Shown: positions 11,290 to 23,274, counted from the first letter of the stretch. The stretch: 64,000 nucleotides of DNA from Flabesymbios commensalis (GCA_964017125.1 OZ024908.1:60891521-60955520), one strand, 5' to 3'. Notes: generated by a model not told the origin, from the letters alone. Numbers and translations: made by a program.

Positions 11290-12565
11290 CATGGACTTAA
11301 GTTAGTAGACTTAAGTCAGTCTTAAGTTCACTGATTGGTTGAGACGTGATTACGTGTTGATAGTTAGGATACAAATTTGACATATATATATATAGTCAGT
11401 CTGGTGAAACCGGGGCCCGATGCGACACTAATGAACAGGTGCAGTGACCAGGGGGTGAAAATGTAAAAGTCGGATGAAATACTTTTACTTTTACGTTTTC
11501 GACGTTGGTCCAACATTGTGTAAATGTTATACAAATGCTTTGTTTGCTGGGATACTCATATACGTATGATTTATCATCGTCAGTGGCTGAATAATAATCA
11601 CCGAGGATTGTCAACTACAAGTAATAATCAATAGTTTCACATTAGTAAATGTGCTCACATGGGAATATCCCAGGACAACATTGTTCCTGCCCTTTGTTAT
11701 TCTACAAATGGGATAGAATAAGCCCACACTTCTATTTTATTGGAGTCGCAATAACCGTAGAACGTTGATGACTATAGAACTTTCATGTACAGGGCCCATT
11801 ATTCTGGCCTTAAGAAATGTCGTATAAATATGTGGTATGTATATTTTCATGTTTTATATCATTATACTCGGTTGCCAGTATAAAGCCATAGAGTATGTAT
11901 GCGACACGTGTACGGAGTGGTACATGTTACATTCACAATCTAACCTTTGTTTTATTTTGTCTTCCCGTTACATGTAGGTGTCCCAAAAGGGTTTGCACTT
12001 TTTTGTCACTGCCTATACTCACGCTATGCAAGTCACGATAGCTGGCACTATTGATAATAATTGGCAAAATGCCTTTTTTAAATTTTTAAAGAAAAAGTGT
12101 ATTAAAAAGTTGACAGAATCATCAGTTCAACCAGAGTCCATAAGGCATGTTATCTCTACAAAATATAGCTAGCACTTAAATTCACGTGTATAGTCAGCCA
12201 TGTTGTTCTTATTGATTGTTTTATGGATAAATATTACATCAATATACACGTAAGTATAAAATACGAAAATGTCACAGCAATATGGTGCCTTTACTGTGTA
12301 CCTAATACTTTGGGTGTAAAATAAAAAAGTGCTTGTAGATTATTCTTTCGTTAAAGCATGTAAAAGGATACCCTGATGACATCGCGCAGTAAATGAGTTA
12401 GGCAGCCCAGTCATACCGGGTAGTAAAAGGACATTGTCATGTCAACAATAAACATATGATTGTGTTCTTTAATGGTCATTTTATGCAAAGTAGTTTGTTT
12501 TTTCCGTTATGATTATTAGTCTTTACTGTCAAAACTGTAAACCAATACGACATTTAAAAGATCAT
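11290..12565. other. Stretch with no recognised gene
   Basis: Contains half an H-family element (11495-11552) and AT-rich unique sequence only. No codon-like ORF is convincing. Confidence 0.55.
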
Positions 12566-12570
12566 TTAGT

Positions 12571-12640
12571 CAGAAATACATAAATGTATTATGTATTTCT
12601 CGTTTCAGAAATACATAAATGTATTATGTATTTCTGGTTT
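12571..12640. repeat. Tandem pair of 35-bp palindromes
   Basis: Two successive copies of agaaatacataaatgtatta plus tgtatttct, each self-complementary. Confidence 0.85.
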
Positions 12641-12735
12641 AGTGTATAGGCCTATCCAATGTCCCTTTGTTCATAATGTGTGAAATCTGTAAACAAATAC
12701 AGGAAATTGAACAAAAGCTTCAAACATGTAGTTAT

Positions 12736-12980
12736 TTAACCCTTTAACCCCCGGTGCTGCATTATTCGGGTTTTTATTTTTTATTAGCACATTAAGTACC
12801 ACATTTCAAATATGTTAAAGATAAAATGTGACATCAACCAGCAAGATTTGAAAAGAGTTGACCTTCATTTTGTCAAACCTGAATAATGTTCACTCACTTG
12901 AAGTTGTGGATCGCGTCAGCGAGACACAACTTCAAGATGGTGAAAATTCAAATTGAATAATTTGGCGGTTAAAGGGTTAA
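12736..12980. mobile_element. F2 element, complete (TTAA-flanked)
   Basis: TTAACCCTTTAACCCCCGG ... GGCGGTTAAAGGGTTAA. Internal gcacattaagtacc, caagatttgaaaagagttga, and the acttgaagttgtggatcgcg / acacaacttcaag hairpin near the right end. Confidence 0.87.
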
Positions 12981-13554
12981 CAAATTATTTATTTACCGTT
13001 ACAAAACCTTTTTTATCGTTTATCGTTATTTTCTCACACAAAATTGTCTACGATATCCTGTGACTTTTTTACACACAGGGACATGATGACACTTTATTTA
13101 TCTAAATATAAACATTTCGACATACACAACTTCAGCTATACTGTCCCAAATGTTTCAATTTCGGATGATTTCTTTATATTCCTTTAGTGAAGTGTCAGAA
13201 GGCGGGAGAATACATAAAATGACGTCATGGTAGGCTCGCGTGATGAGTGTTGACCACTCCCGGCGGTCAATACGCGAGCCCAAAACGAATACGCATCACG
13301 CATGACACATCACGCGCATGTGTCATTCTTTCTATTTTCAATGATTTCGGTGCTTTAGCTTTAGTCATAGCTTTAGCTCACCCATACTGAGTCAATGTAT
13401 TATAATATATCGTCATGGCGAGCTGAGGAGGCAAAGGGTTAGCACACCTGTACTGAGCCACTGTTAAAATATGTGGTCATCTCGAGCTGAGGAGGCAAAG
13501 GGTTAGATCTAGTTGATAACAAGAGGCATGAAGTCCTATATCATCCCCTGCCTT

Positions 13555-14185
13555 AAATTAGGTTACAGTTTTTGCGGCCAAAAATATTTAAAAAGTCGAC
13601 CTGTGGTGGCCATTTCAAATTTTAGCAAAATCACCTGCACCATATGGTGGGTAATTTGATTGTGAAATTTCTTACTAATTTTTTAGTTTTTGCGCCCACA
13701 AAAAAATTATGAAGTTCATCCATGGCGGCCAATTGAATATCAGTGAAACCTTGAAATCACATATAATTTCTGACTAAGTTTTGCGCCCACAACAAATATG
13801 AAGTTGGTTCGTGGCGGCCATTTTGAAGTTAAGTAAAACCTCAAAATTTTTAAATAATTTCTGTCTTTAAGTTTTTGCGCGCACAAAAAAATGCAATTGA
13901 TCCGTGGCCGCTGGCGGCCATTTTGAATTTTTGTAAAACCTTGAGAACAATCACCTGCACATCTCCATATCGTGGGGAATGTGATAGTAAAATCTATAGA
14001 ATTTCTGACTTTAAGTTTTTGCGCCCTGATATCCACCTTGTTAGAAAGGTGATTTATTTTTTAGAAAAATTGTGACGACTAGTTTTAAAGTTTTTGCACT
14101 CCCAAACAATATGAAGTTGACCTCTGGTGGTCATTTTGAATTTTAGTAGCATCTTGAAGAAATCACTTGCACATCTCCATGTTTT
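13555..14185. repeat. Degenerate tandem repeat (tttttgcgcccac / ggcggccattttg)
   Basis: About six diverged units of roughly 75-145 bp carrying aagtttttgcgcccacaaaa, a tggcggccattttgaa segment and, in some units, tcacctgcacatctccatat. The overlapping small ORFs on both strands follow the repeat. Confidence 0.75.
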
Positions 14186-14767
14186 TAGGAATGTGATGTT
14201 AAAATAATAAAAAGAATATTCGACCAGTAGTTTTGGGCACGCGAGAAAACATGACGCCGGACGCTGGACGGAATCCTGGCGCGACTGAAATCCCCCTTCC
14301 CATATAGGCGGGGGATAAAAAATGGCTCGTCTAGTTATGTCGTCAGTGCGATCTGAAGAGACAAAGGGTTAGATATAAATATTTTTAAGTAGCACGTATA
14401 TAATTATGTGGTCATTGCGCGCTGAGGAGGCAAAGGGTTAGCACACCTGATAATTATGTGGCTATCGGAAGCTGGCAGGCACAGAATTAGCACATCCTGT
14501 ACCGAGTCAATGTATTATAATATGTCGCCATTTACACTGATTTACACGGCGAGTTGCCCACGGCCTATTGAATGTAGCTACAGCATCTTCTCTATAGATG
14601 GATAGATCTGCTCTATATACAGCGAGGTTTAGGGTTCTCTCGAGGTCACAGAATCGGCTCTAATATTGCAAGGGTTCAAATCTAATTAGCGGAAGCAGAT
14701 CCGGATGGGCTGAGTGCGACTTGGGCGCCGTACGGACCTGTAATAATAGACAACCACAGAGAACATT

Positions 14768-14845
14768 ACTGCCCTACAAAGCCAAAAGGCAGTATCTGCT
14801 TACTTGTAAAGTAAGCAGATACTGCCTTTTGGCTTTGCAGGGCAG
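14768..14845. repeat. P-family hairpin (best copy)
   Basis: tgccctacaaagccaaaagg pairs with ccttttggctttgcagggca, and cagtatctgcttact with agtaagcagatactg: about 38 paired bases around a tiny loop. Confidence 0.85.
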
Positions 14846-15051
14846 ATTAGACGCGGCTGCTAATATCCAATATCGTGAAAGACCGCGCGCCGGTGACGCA
14901 ATTGGGCATTATAATAATCTTCAATTCAGTGGTCGATATGTATGGACCGCCACATCACCTCAGCTGACACACAAAGGCAAACAGCTGTAACTGCTTTATA
15001 CTTGAATAGTTGGCAGTTACTGCTGTTTGCATTCGCGTGTCAGCGCTGCCC

Positions 15052-15151
15052 AGTAAGCACAAAACATTTGTATAACAATTGTACAATGTTGGATCAACGT
15101 CGAAGACGTTGGGCCGACGTTGTACAAATGTTATACAAATGTTTTGTGTGG
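15052..15151. mobile_element. H-family element, aaaacatttgtataaca subfamily
   Basis: Left end CCCAGTAAGCAC, arms aaaacatttgtataac / gttatacaaatgtttt, core caacgtcgaagacgttgg. Confidence 0.82.
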
Positions 15152-15303
15152 TCTGTTTATAGCATCATTCGGAGCCAGGTGCGTTTCCCGCACGCGCACC
15201 TGTGTGTGTGAAGGGGACACATCCCTATCATTGTGTTCCCACACAATAATTATTGTGTTCCATCACAATGTTATCGTGTTCCCTCACAATAATATAATGT
15301 CCC

Positions 15304-15605
15304 CTGGCTCATGTAGTGGTTAGCACCGCTGCCTTTCACGAGTTCGGGGTTCGTTTCCCGGTCTCGGCGGTTTGAAAGAAACAAAAAATGCTTCTTCCCC
15401 ATCCACGTGTGAAAGTCAGTATTGTGGGGAGCCTCCGTGACCGAGAGGTAGCGTGCTCGGCCTCAGACCGCCAGGGCTCGAATTTCGAATCCTGTGTCTG
15501 GAGGACAGTGTCATCGCAATCATATCACCATCCTCAGGAGGTTCTCCCAGTTTAGCCTATATGTGCACAAAGGTGGCCTAAAGCCCGATTCATTTCATTT
15601 CATTT
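15304..15605 (+). mobile_element. Two-headed SINE inserted in the left outer domain of the foldback element
   Basis: The first head is GGCTCATGTAGTGGTTAGC (box A-like) with GGGGTTCGTTTCCC (box B-like). The second head is CCGTGACCGAGAGGTAGCG. The tail is GTGCACAAAGGTGGCCTAAA followed by cattt repeats. It splits the ~21-bp minisatellite: tracts of the cacaata/attgtg repeat lie directly on both sides (to 15300 and from 15611). The SINE is therefore younger than that arm. Confidence 0.85.
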
Positions 15606-15979
15606 TATTTGCTTCGCAATAATTTTGTGTTTCCTCACAATATCCTTGTAGTCTGGGAGCCAAGTCCTGTAACGTGTCACTTCGCTTGACCCAAAAAGTG
15701 GCAAAGGTCTGGGTTGTTTTTATGACAGGAAAATATCCCCAGGTTATCATTAGGGTACATGGGTGTAGAACCTTACTGTGGCAGTAAAGTTTAAGAAATG
15801 AGGGATGTTCAAGGGTACCCTCGAGCCTAAATACTGCATTTTTCAAAACACCAGGTAATTCAAAACTCAAAGGTTTTAAACAATCTTCAAATCATTGTAA
15901 ATCCTATTTCTCTTCTGTTACATACAGAATGTCATATTACTATTATATTATTATTAAAGTTTTATGATATTTCAGAAAA

Positions 15980-17480
15980 ATCAAACTCACCCTTTACGCG
16001 CTGAAAATCAATATTCCAAATTAAAGGTACCTTTGTTCTCCAGACGTAACTTTTCCATTTCCTGTAAATTTGCATGGTTATGAGCATGCAAAGGTATGCT
16101 TACCTCATTTGGTCCCTCACTCATCTGGTACGACTATGTCCCATTTGACAACCCATAAGTTGTTGCATGAAGGACTGAAGGTCAAAGGTCCGGATGGGGT
16201 ACTTTCACTAGTTACATTTTGTCGACCCATTGTAATAATAGATTTTTTATTTTTTATAGTTATAAGCAACTTTAATACCACTCTTGTCATATATTGTCAT
16301 TAAATACATTTCGGATGGAACATAGGTGAAGTTATAATACTTTTCAGAAAACGTGAGCCCTACCTTAGAGCGCTGAAAGTCAATATTTAAAAAAAATCAC
16401 AAAGTTCGTAGAATATAACTCTTTCGTTTGCTCTGCATGTGTATGATTATGAGCATGCTAATGTCTGTTGTCTTTATTTTGTATATATGTCATTTTTTTC
16501 CACCGTATCAAGTTAGAAAAACTTTATCTTGTTGCACGAAGGACTTATGAGGTCAAAGGTCCGGATGGGGTACTCTCACCAGTTACATTTTGTCGATGCC
16601 GTCAAATAACATAATCTTTATTTTTATAGCTATAGACAGTTTTATTACAATTTTTGCCACACATCGTCATTAAATACATTCCGGACGAAACATATGTGAA
16701 GTTGTGATATTTTTCAAAAAACATGAATCCACCCTTAGAGCGCTGAAGGTCAATATTTCCAATAAAAAGATCACAAATTTCGTAGAATGAAACTCTTTCG
16801 TTTGTTCTGTATGTGTATGTTTATGAGCATGGTAATGTTTGTTCACTTCATTTTGTATATCTGTCATCTGTTTCCAGCATATGAAGTTAGAAAAAACCTT
16901 ATATTGTTGCATGAAGGATTTATGAGGTCAAAGGTCCGGATGGGGTACTCTTACTAGTTACATTTTGTCGACCCCGTGTAATAACATAATCTTTATTTGT
17001 TTAGTTATAAATAGCTTTAATACCTCTCTTGTCACATATTGTCATTGAATACATTCCGGACGAAACATAAATGAAGTAATGATATTTTTCAGAAAACATG
17101 AGCCCACTCTTAAATCGCTGAATGTCAGAATTTCAAATAAAAAAATCACAAATTTCGTACAACGTAACTCTATCGTTTGCTCTGCATGCGTATGATTATG
17201 AGCATGCTGATGTCTGTTGTCTTCGACTTGTATATCTGTCATCTGGTTCCATCATATCAAGTTGGAAAAACCTTATCTTGTTGCATGAAGGATTTATGAG
17301 GTCAAAGGTCTGAATGGGGTACTCTGACTAGTCACATTTTGACGACCCTATGTGACAACAAAATCCTTATTTGTTTAGTTATAAACAGCTTTATTACCAC
17401 CCTTCCCTACATTCAGGACGAAACAGATGTAAAAAAATTATTGTTATAAACACACCCCTTAGATCGCTAAAAAAAACGAT
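15980..17480. repeat. ~372-bp tandem array, left inner arm of the foldback element
   Basis: About four units. The marker ggtcaaaggtccggatgggg recurs near 16180, 16551, 16926 and 17300, giving spacings of about 371-375 bp. Each unit also carries tagagcgctgaaagtcaata and a tgcatgaaggacttatgagg segment. Small ORFs on both strands here are paralogous shadows of the unit and not genes. Confidence 0.9.
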
Positions 17481-17494
17481 ATTACCACAGCTAG

Positions 17495-17932
17495 AGAACT
17501 GGTCGAACGTGTTTTAAAGACATTATTCACCACCAGGTGGCATACAAATCTGTCTTACGTCACAGTCAGAAATGTGTTGTGGATTGTGTGGGACCAGAGG
17601 CTGATATACTTAGATTGTTAGCAATATTTGCGTTTCATTCACACCTTGTGCATATTCGTTGGTTTATTGGAGTTTTTGGATTATTGTATCGTCCTCTCTC
17701 TATTTTTAAATCATGTGAGCTCATGCGATATCTCGCCATTGCTGTTATGAGGTGGTTCCCCTTTATATTTAAGACGCATGGTTCTACACACAAAGATTTG
17801 TTTACTAATGAATATGTGCGCAGCTTACTTGAACTCTCGATATCTTGTCTCCACCGCTGTGTAAATATTCACAGAGGTAAAGCGGGATCTAAAGTTTTTT
17901 TATGCCATATCCAAAGCAATCACCTCAAATGA
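17495..17932 (+). other. Unassigned open frame in the foldback loop
   Basis: A 146-codon open stretch, the longest non-repetitive one in the window. It opens just after an attaccacag/ctag sequence that could serve as a splice acceptor and has no ATG near its start. The translation includes the runs QKCVVDCVGPEADILRLLAI and LMRYLAIAVMRWFPFIFK. I recognise no domain. Its position in the loop makes an element-encoded protein exon conceivable, but a chance ORF is equally likely. Confidence 0.2.
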
Positions 17933-18585
17933 GTTTATGTCGACTTTGTCATGGTCATATTACTTAATTTTTATCTGTGTCTTTGGATACTAAATGATAA
18001 ATACATAATTATAGATAATAAATAATTATCTACAACGCACAAAACCGAGCAATAGATAATTAAAAATATTGTGTAATATTTCAGATAAATTTTTGTTATT
18101 TTAAAAATGAATATATTTATACTAGAAAAGTACATGATAAAATTTGATGATACTAGCCAAGTTTATTTAATGAGAGATTTATATTGTTAGTATAGTACTG
18201 TTACACATATGTACTTGCTAGCATATGGGAAATATATGATAATATTGACACATAATGGCGAACACCAGTGAGAAGTCAGTTACATTCTAGAAGTCCTTTC
18301 CCACCAGCAGCAAACAGCTAGGAACAATCACTGACTTTTCCTAATATTTAGAGTTTTAAGACGTTGCTCATGATAAACTTTCGGAGGCAGTAGTTATTAG
18401 CAAAGATTAAACCCACATATTGAGAAAAAGTCTGAAAAAAGTGATGTCTGATGCCATCATTATGAATTTAAGGTATACACCAGTAAAACATATTTAAATG
18501 GGGAGAGGCATAATGCATATAGTAGAAGTAGTACTTATATCGTTGGCTGAGTGGTATGCTACACTAGGCCCACATTTATTTCACT

Positions 18586-18837
18586 TTAACCCTTTCAACC
18601 CTGAATTTACCATTGTCATCGTCATCCACTACAAGCCGCGAATTGCTGTCGCAATTCTCGACTTGTAGTGGATGAAGATGACATGATGTGGTTTAAAAAT
18701 TAAAGAAAATTACCATGCATTGGTAAACCAGTTTCATGGACATTTTCATTCTAAAACCCTTAGTTGTAGGAAAATTTGGTATGTTTTCAGGGATGTAAAA
18801 TGATGCTTTAATGGATCGTGAGGGCTGAAAGGGTTAA
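18586..18837. mobile_element. F3 element inside the foldback loop
   Basis: TTAACCCTTTCAACCCTGAA ... GAGGGCTGAAAGGGTTAA. The hairpin catccactacaagccgcgaa / ttctcgacttgtagtggatg is near the left end. Confidence 0.88.
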
Positions 18838-19012
18838 ATCACTGGGTTTATTAGCAGTGTTACTGGATATCGGCAATGCTGGTGTTTATATGGTGTCGAT
18901 TATCCAAGTGAGTAGACAGGACGTTCTGTAAATATGATGCAGCATAAAAGACTTGCATTTAGGAGACAAACATTTATTGAACCATTGCTATATATATATA
19001 TATCTTTAACAG

Positions 19013-19235
19013 GAACTGGCACTATGCTGCACTTAGCAGAAGTAGTTTAACCCCTGATACACCATCCCCCCACAAAGGCTGTTTGATGCCACCTCAGATA
19101 CTAATCCAAGATGTTGAACAATTCCAGGCATCACACAATCTTAGGGGTGATATTGGTGATATCAAAAGGTGGTTTATCAATTTGTCTTTGCAATGTCTGA
19201 GAAAAAAGGATTATATGAAGACAACACATTTCTGA
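19013..19235 (+). other. Possible terminal exon in the foldback loop
   Basis: After a T-rich tract ending ctttaacag at 19012, the frame is open for 73 codons to a TGA at 19233-19235. It includes the runs NWHYAALSRSSLTPDTPS and GDIGDIKRWFINLSLQCLRK. The splice-like entry and position in the loop are the only support; no family is recognised and the same frame is also open a little upstream. Confidence 0.15.
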
Positions 19236-19539
19236 GACACGAAGCTACATGGCTGATGGCATAGTGACAAACACAATAATTATTATGGCTGCACCAGATA
19301 CTTTTCTAGGTGTTGTTAAAATTGGATATATTTTTTACAAATTGGCAAAAAATACAAATTAACTTTATTATCTTTTACCTGTGGATATATTAAACTTGAA
19401 AAAAATATAATTATGTCTTCTAAATCGTCTAGTTCATATTTTATCACTAGGGAAGTTATCATAGGATTAGTTCAAATAAGAGTCGGTAATGTTACGTCTT
19501 GGTGAACAGTGAAAATATTAAAAAACCCAGCACCTGTTG

Positions 19540-20760
19540 ACCTCAAAGGTTCGATTTATTTTGTCAAAAATATAAAAACTTCTTATATGTTTCGATTGGA
19601 ATGTATTCAATGACACAATGTAACGACAGTGGTATTAAAGCTGTTTAAAATAAAAAAAAAAAAAATTTTGTTAATACAAAGTGGTCGATAAAATTTAACT
19701 GATAATACCTTATATGCACTTTTGTTTTCATAAGCCCTTAATGCAACATGGTAGGTTTTTTAGATTTGACATAGCTATGCCAGATGACAGATTTATCATA
19801 TGAAGTCAGCAGACATTAGCATGCTCATAATCATACAGATGTACAGTAAATGGAAACGTGTACATACTACGAACTGTGTTTATTTATTTTTTTAATATTG
19901 ACTTTCAGCGCTCTAAGGGTGGGTCTACGTTTTTTGAAAACAAATCTAAACTTCAGATATGTTTCGTCCGGAGTGTATTCAATGACAAAATGTGGCAAGA
20001 GTGGAATCAAAGCTGTTTATAACTATAAGAACGCCAGCTTTGTTATTACAAGGGGTCGACAAAATGTAACTAGTGAGAGTACCCCATCTGGACTTTTGAC
20101 CTCATAAGTCCTTAATGCAACAAGGTGTGATTTTTATAATTTCCCATAGTGGTACCAGATGACAGATTTATCAAATGAGGTCAGCAGACATTAGCATGTT
20201 CATAATCATACAAATGTACAGAAAACGGAAAGTTACATACTACGAGCTGTATTGACTTTCAGTACCCTAAGGGTGAGTTTACATCTAATGAAAAAACTCC
20301 TAAACCTCACATAAGTTTCACCCTAAATATATCCAATGACAAAATGTGGCCAGAGTGGTATTAAAATTGTTCAAAACCATAATAAAGATTATTATGTTAT
20401 TACAGGGGTCGAAAAAAATGTAACTTGTGAGAGTACCCCATCCGCTCTTTTGACCTCATAAGTTCTTCACACAACAAGGTAGAATTTTTTTGATTTGATA
20501 TTGTGTTATCAGATGGCCGATGAACCAAATGAAGTCAACAGACATTAGCATAATCATAATCATAAAAATGTACAGGAATTGGCAAAATTACATTCTACGA
20601 ACTGTGTTAATTGTTTTTTTAATATTGACTTCCAGCGCTCTAAAGGTGGATTTATGTTTTGTGAAAGAAATTGAAACTCTAATAATTTGTCATCTTATCT
20701 TTAATGCAAGAGAAATATGGACAACAGTGATTTAAAAATTGTTTATAGCAATTGTGGTTT
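19540..20760. repeat. ~372-bp tandem array, right inner arm (inverted)
   Basis: Reverse complement of the left array: attgactttcagcgctctaa near 19897, a diverged form near 20250, and again near 20623. The tttgacctcataagt marker is near 20094 and 20450. It is more diverged between units than the left arm. Confidence 0.88.
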
Positions 20761-20984
20761 GGGTTTTTAATAACCTTGGGTTAAAAATGTACAGTCTTTG
20801 GGGCTCGAGGGCACCCTTGAACATCCCTCATTTAAAAAACTTTGCCACGATCAACTTCTACACCCACCCTATTAATGTTCCAGGGATATTTTCCTGTCAT
20901 ATGCACATATCAGACCTTTGCCACTTTCCGGGTCAAGCGAACTCAAAAACTAGCAGCTTTTTGAAACTTGGCTCCCAGACTATT

Positions 20985-21610
20985 GTGTTCCGTCGATATA
21001 ATACGGTGTTCCCTCACAATAATATTGTGTTCCCTCACAATAATATTGTGTTCCATCACAATAATATTGTTTTCTCATTATAATACGGTGTTCCCTCACA
21101 ATAACATTGTGTTTGCACACAATAATTTTGCGTTCCCTCGCAATAATATTGTGTTCCCTCACAAAATGATTGTGTTCCCTGATAATATTTTTGTGTTCCT
21201 CACAATACAATAGTGTGTCTTCACAACATTATTGTGAAACAACACAATAACATTGTGTTCTTTCACAATAATGCTGTGTTCCCTCACAATATTAATGTGT
21301 TCCTTCATAGCATTATAGTGTTCCCTCACAAAATTATTGTGTTCCCTGATAATATTTTTGTGTTCCTCACAATACAATAGTGTGTCCTCACAGCATTATT
21401 GTGAAAGAACACAATAACATTGTGTTCTTTCACAATAATGCTGTGTTCCCTCACAATATTAATGTGTTCCTTCATAGCATTATAGTGTTCCCTCACAAAA
21501 TTATAGTGTTCCCTCACACTAATATTGTGTTCTCCACTATATGATTGTGTTCCCTCTCAAATAATACTGTGTTCTCTCAAAATAATATTGTATTCACCCA
21601 CAATAATTTA
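20985..21610. repeat. ~21-bp minisatellite with 168-bp higher-order repeat, right outer arm
   Basis: Tandem copies of a 21-bp dyad-symmetric unit (ttccctcacaataatattgt plus g). Within it, a block starting ccctgataatatttttgtgt recurs exactly 168 bp later (21177 and 21345), i.e. eight units amplified together. The left arm has only about 120 bp of this minisatellite. Confidence 0.9.
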
Positions 21611-22137
21611 GCAGTAAAAATACGAAAAATGTCGCTTTAGGGTCTCCATAACGTAGTGTACTAATAATTAGGAAGCGTTGATCACCTATTATCTGTATCT
21701 GTGTGAAAGCACTTCCCACTATCACATCATAAAATCAGCTAAACATATTTATTTTAATTCCATGGCATGGCGCGGGACAGCGCGCACAGACATTGAACAT
21801 GATCAATATGTGATATTTGAAAAACAGCTTAGTTCAAATTCCAATTATAAATGATTGTTGCTACGATGCAGTATACAGTAAATGAGAATAATGGGTGATA
21901 CATGTATATGGATCAAATGCTGTTATACATAATAGCAAGGATATGGCCTACGTGACGATATATATCAAATCTGCAAATTATCCCAGCTCTACAACAGCTG
22001 TGCAAAAACAGATAAATATAATATAACAAATATAACAGAGTATTAGTATAACATACAGTATAATAGTATAATACAGCATAAACTACATGTAGTATAACAT
22101 ACATGCAGTACAATAAAATATATAGAAAATAATAGAT

Positions 22138-22780
22138 AGCATGCCATGCCATGCCATGCCATGCTATCATGGCATGGCATGGCATGGCATAGCATAGACA
22201 AGAGCATAGCATAGCATAGCATAGCATAGCATAGCATAGCATAGCATAGCATAGCATAGCATAGCATAGCATAGCATAGCATAGCATAGCATAGTATATA
22301 ACATAGTACGTCCCAGTATATAGCATAGCATAGCATAGCATAGCATAGCATAGCATAGCATAGCATAGCATAGCATAGCATAGCATAGCATAGCATAGCA
22401 TAGCGTAGCGTAGCATAGCATAGCATAGCTTAGCATAGCATAGCATAGCATAGCATAGCATAGCATAGCATAGCATAGCATAGCATAGCATAGCATAGCA
22501 TAGCATAGCATAGCATAGCATAGCATAGCATAGCATAGCATAGCATAGCATAGCATAGCATAGCATAGCATAGCATAGCATAGCATAGCATAGCATAGCA
22601 TAGCATAGCATAGTATAGTATAGTATAGTATAGTATAGTATAGTATAGTATAGTATAGTATAGTATAGTATAGTATAGTATAGTATAGTATAGTATAGTA
22701 TAGTATAGTATAGTATAGTATAGTATAGTATAGTATAGTATAGTATAGTATAGTATAGTATAGTATAGTATAGTATAGTA
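22138..22780. repeat. Pentanucleotide array with inverted head and TAGCA-to-TAGTA block switch
   Basis: Starts with a palindrome of catgc/gcatg pentamers (ccatgccatgc ... gcatggcatgg, 22140-22190). Long (TAGCA)n follows to 22610, with one interruption at about 22291-22320 and a few variants near 22403-22430. Then come exactly 34 uninterrupted TAGTA units at 22611-22780. The long minus-strand 'MLCYAML' ORFs are translations of this array. It lies about 130 nt past the donor of the alpha-2 exon. Confidence 0.97.
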
Positions 22781-22913
22781 ATTATTATCTACACGACTGG
22801 CTGGACGTGGAATTTATGTGAATGCTGCTGAAAATTGCGTCAGCAATTCCAGCTCCAACAGTGGAAAGAATGCTTACGACAATTCGGGAGTGGTTAAACT
22901 TAAAGGTACGCAC

Positions 22914-23050
22914 CCGACGGTGACATCAAAGATGTTGCTTCCCACGGAGCTGGAGACGGCCATGTCGCCGAACCCTTTCTTCGCCACTATCACGCTGGTT
23001 ATCAGGTCAGGAATACTGGTGCCCGCCGCCAGAAATGTCATCCCCATAAC
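22914..23050 (-). CDS. SLC24A: NCKX exon: alpha-2 ion-binding repeat
   Basis: Encodes 45 residues plus two bases of the next codon. It starts [19 protein letters not shown] and runs through [13 protein letters not shown] to [14 protein letters not shown]. This is the alpha-2 repeat, one of the two intramembrane hairpins that bind Na+, Ca2+ and K+. The GTSIPD motif and the Asp of SNIFD are both kept; in studied NCKX2 the latter Asp is linked to K+ dependence, so the product is predicted to be a functional K+-dependent exchanger. The acceptor is ttgttttttcag and the donor is GTCGG|gtgcgt. The following exon (normally beginning LPVPW) was searched for by eye in 1-22900 and not found. Confidence 0.95.
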
Positions 23051-23274
23051 CTGAAAAAACAACAGCAAATGCCAGGTGAAAAAGTAAAAAAATAGATTCT
23101 CACCTAATTATGACTCAGGCACTATCTGACTCTGGACAATTCATATATTATCACTCTGACACTTCACGTTCGGTGGAAGGTTTGTTTTTCATCGTCGTCA
23201 GGATTACTGACATCTAAGTCAAATTTGTACAATTTGAGGAAAACTGCTGAAATCAGCAAGAATGACTGTATGAG

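Larger units (their letters stand above)
15228..21610. mobile_element. Large foldback-like element with composite inverted arms
   Basis: The two flanks of this 6.4-kb region are inverted copies with three matching layers. Outer: ~21-bp minisatellite (ttccctcacaataatattgt), at 15228-15650 around a SINE and at 20985-21610. Middle: a ~200-bp unique block (gtctgggagccaag ... agggatgttcaagggt) at 15650-15850 and, inverted, at 20790-20985. Inner: ~372-bp tandem units, about four at 15980-17480 and three to four inverted at 19540-20760. The ~2-kb loop is 17480-19540. Tandem-repeat arms around a loop are typical of foldback transposons (Drosophila FB, sea-urchin TU). No target duplication could be fixed because the ends are repetitive. 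Confidence 0.75.

Noticed and set aside
16670-17313. Paralogous small ORFs (LTFSALRV-type) in the 372-bp arrays
   Set aside because: Each is a frame through the tandem unit, and the same sequence is read on the opposite strand in the inverted arm. No start or splice logic.
21913-22611. Long minus-strand ORFs of 127-232 codons with MLCYAML repeats
   Set aside because: They are translations of the (TAGCA)n array, open in several frames, with no other protein signal.
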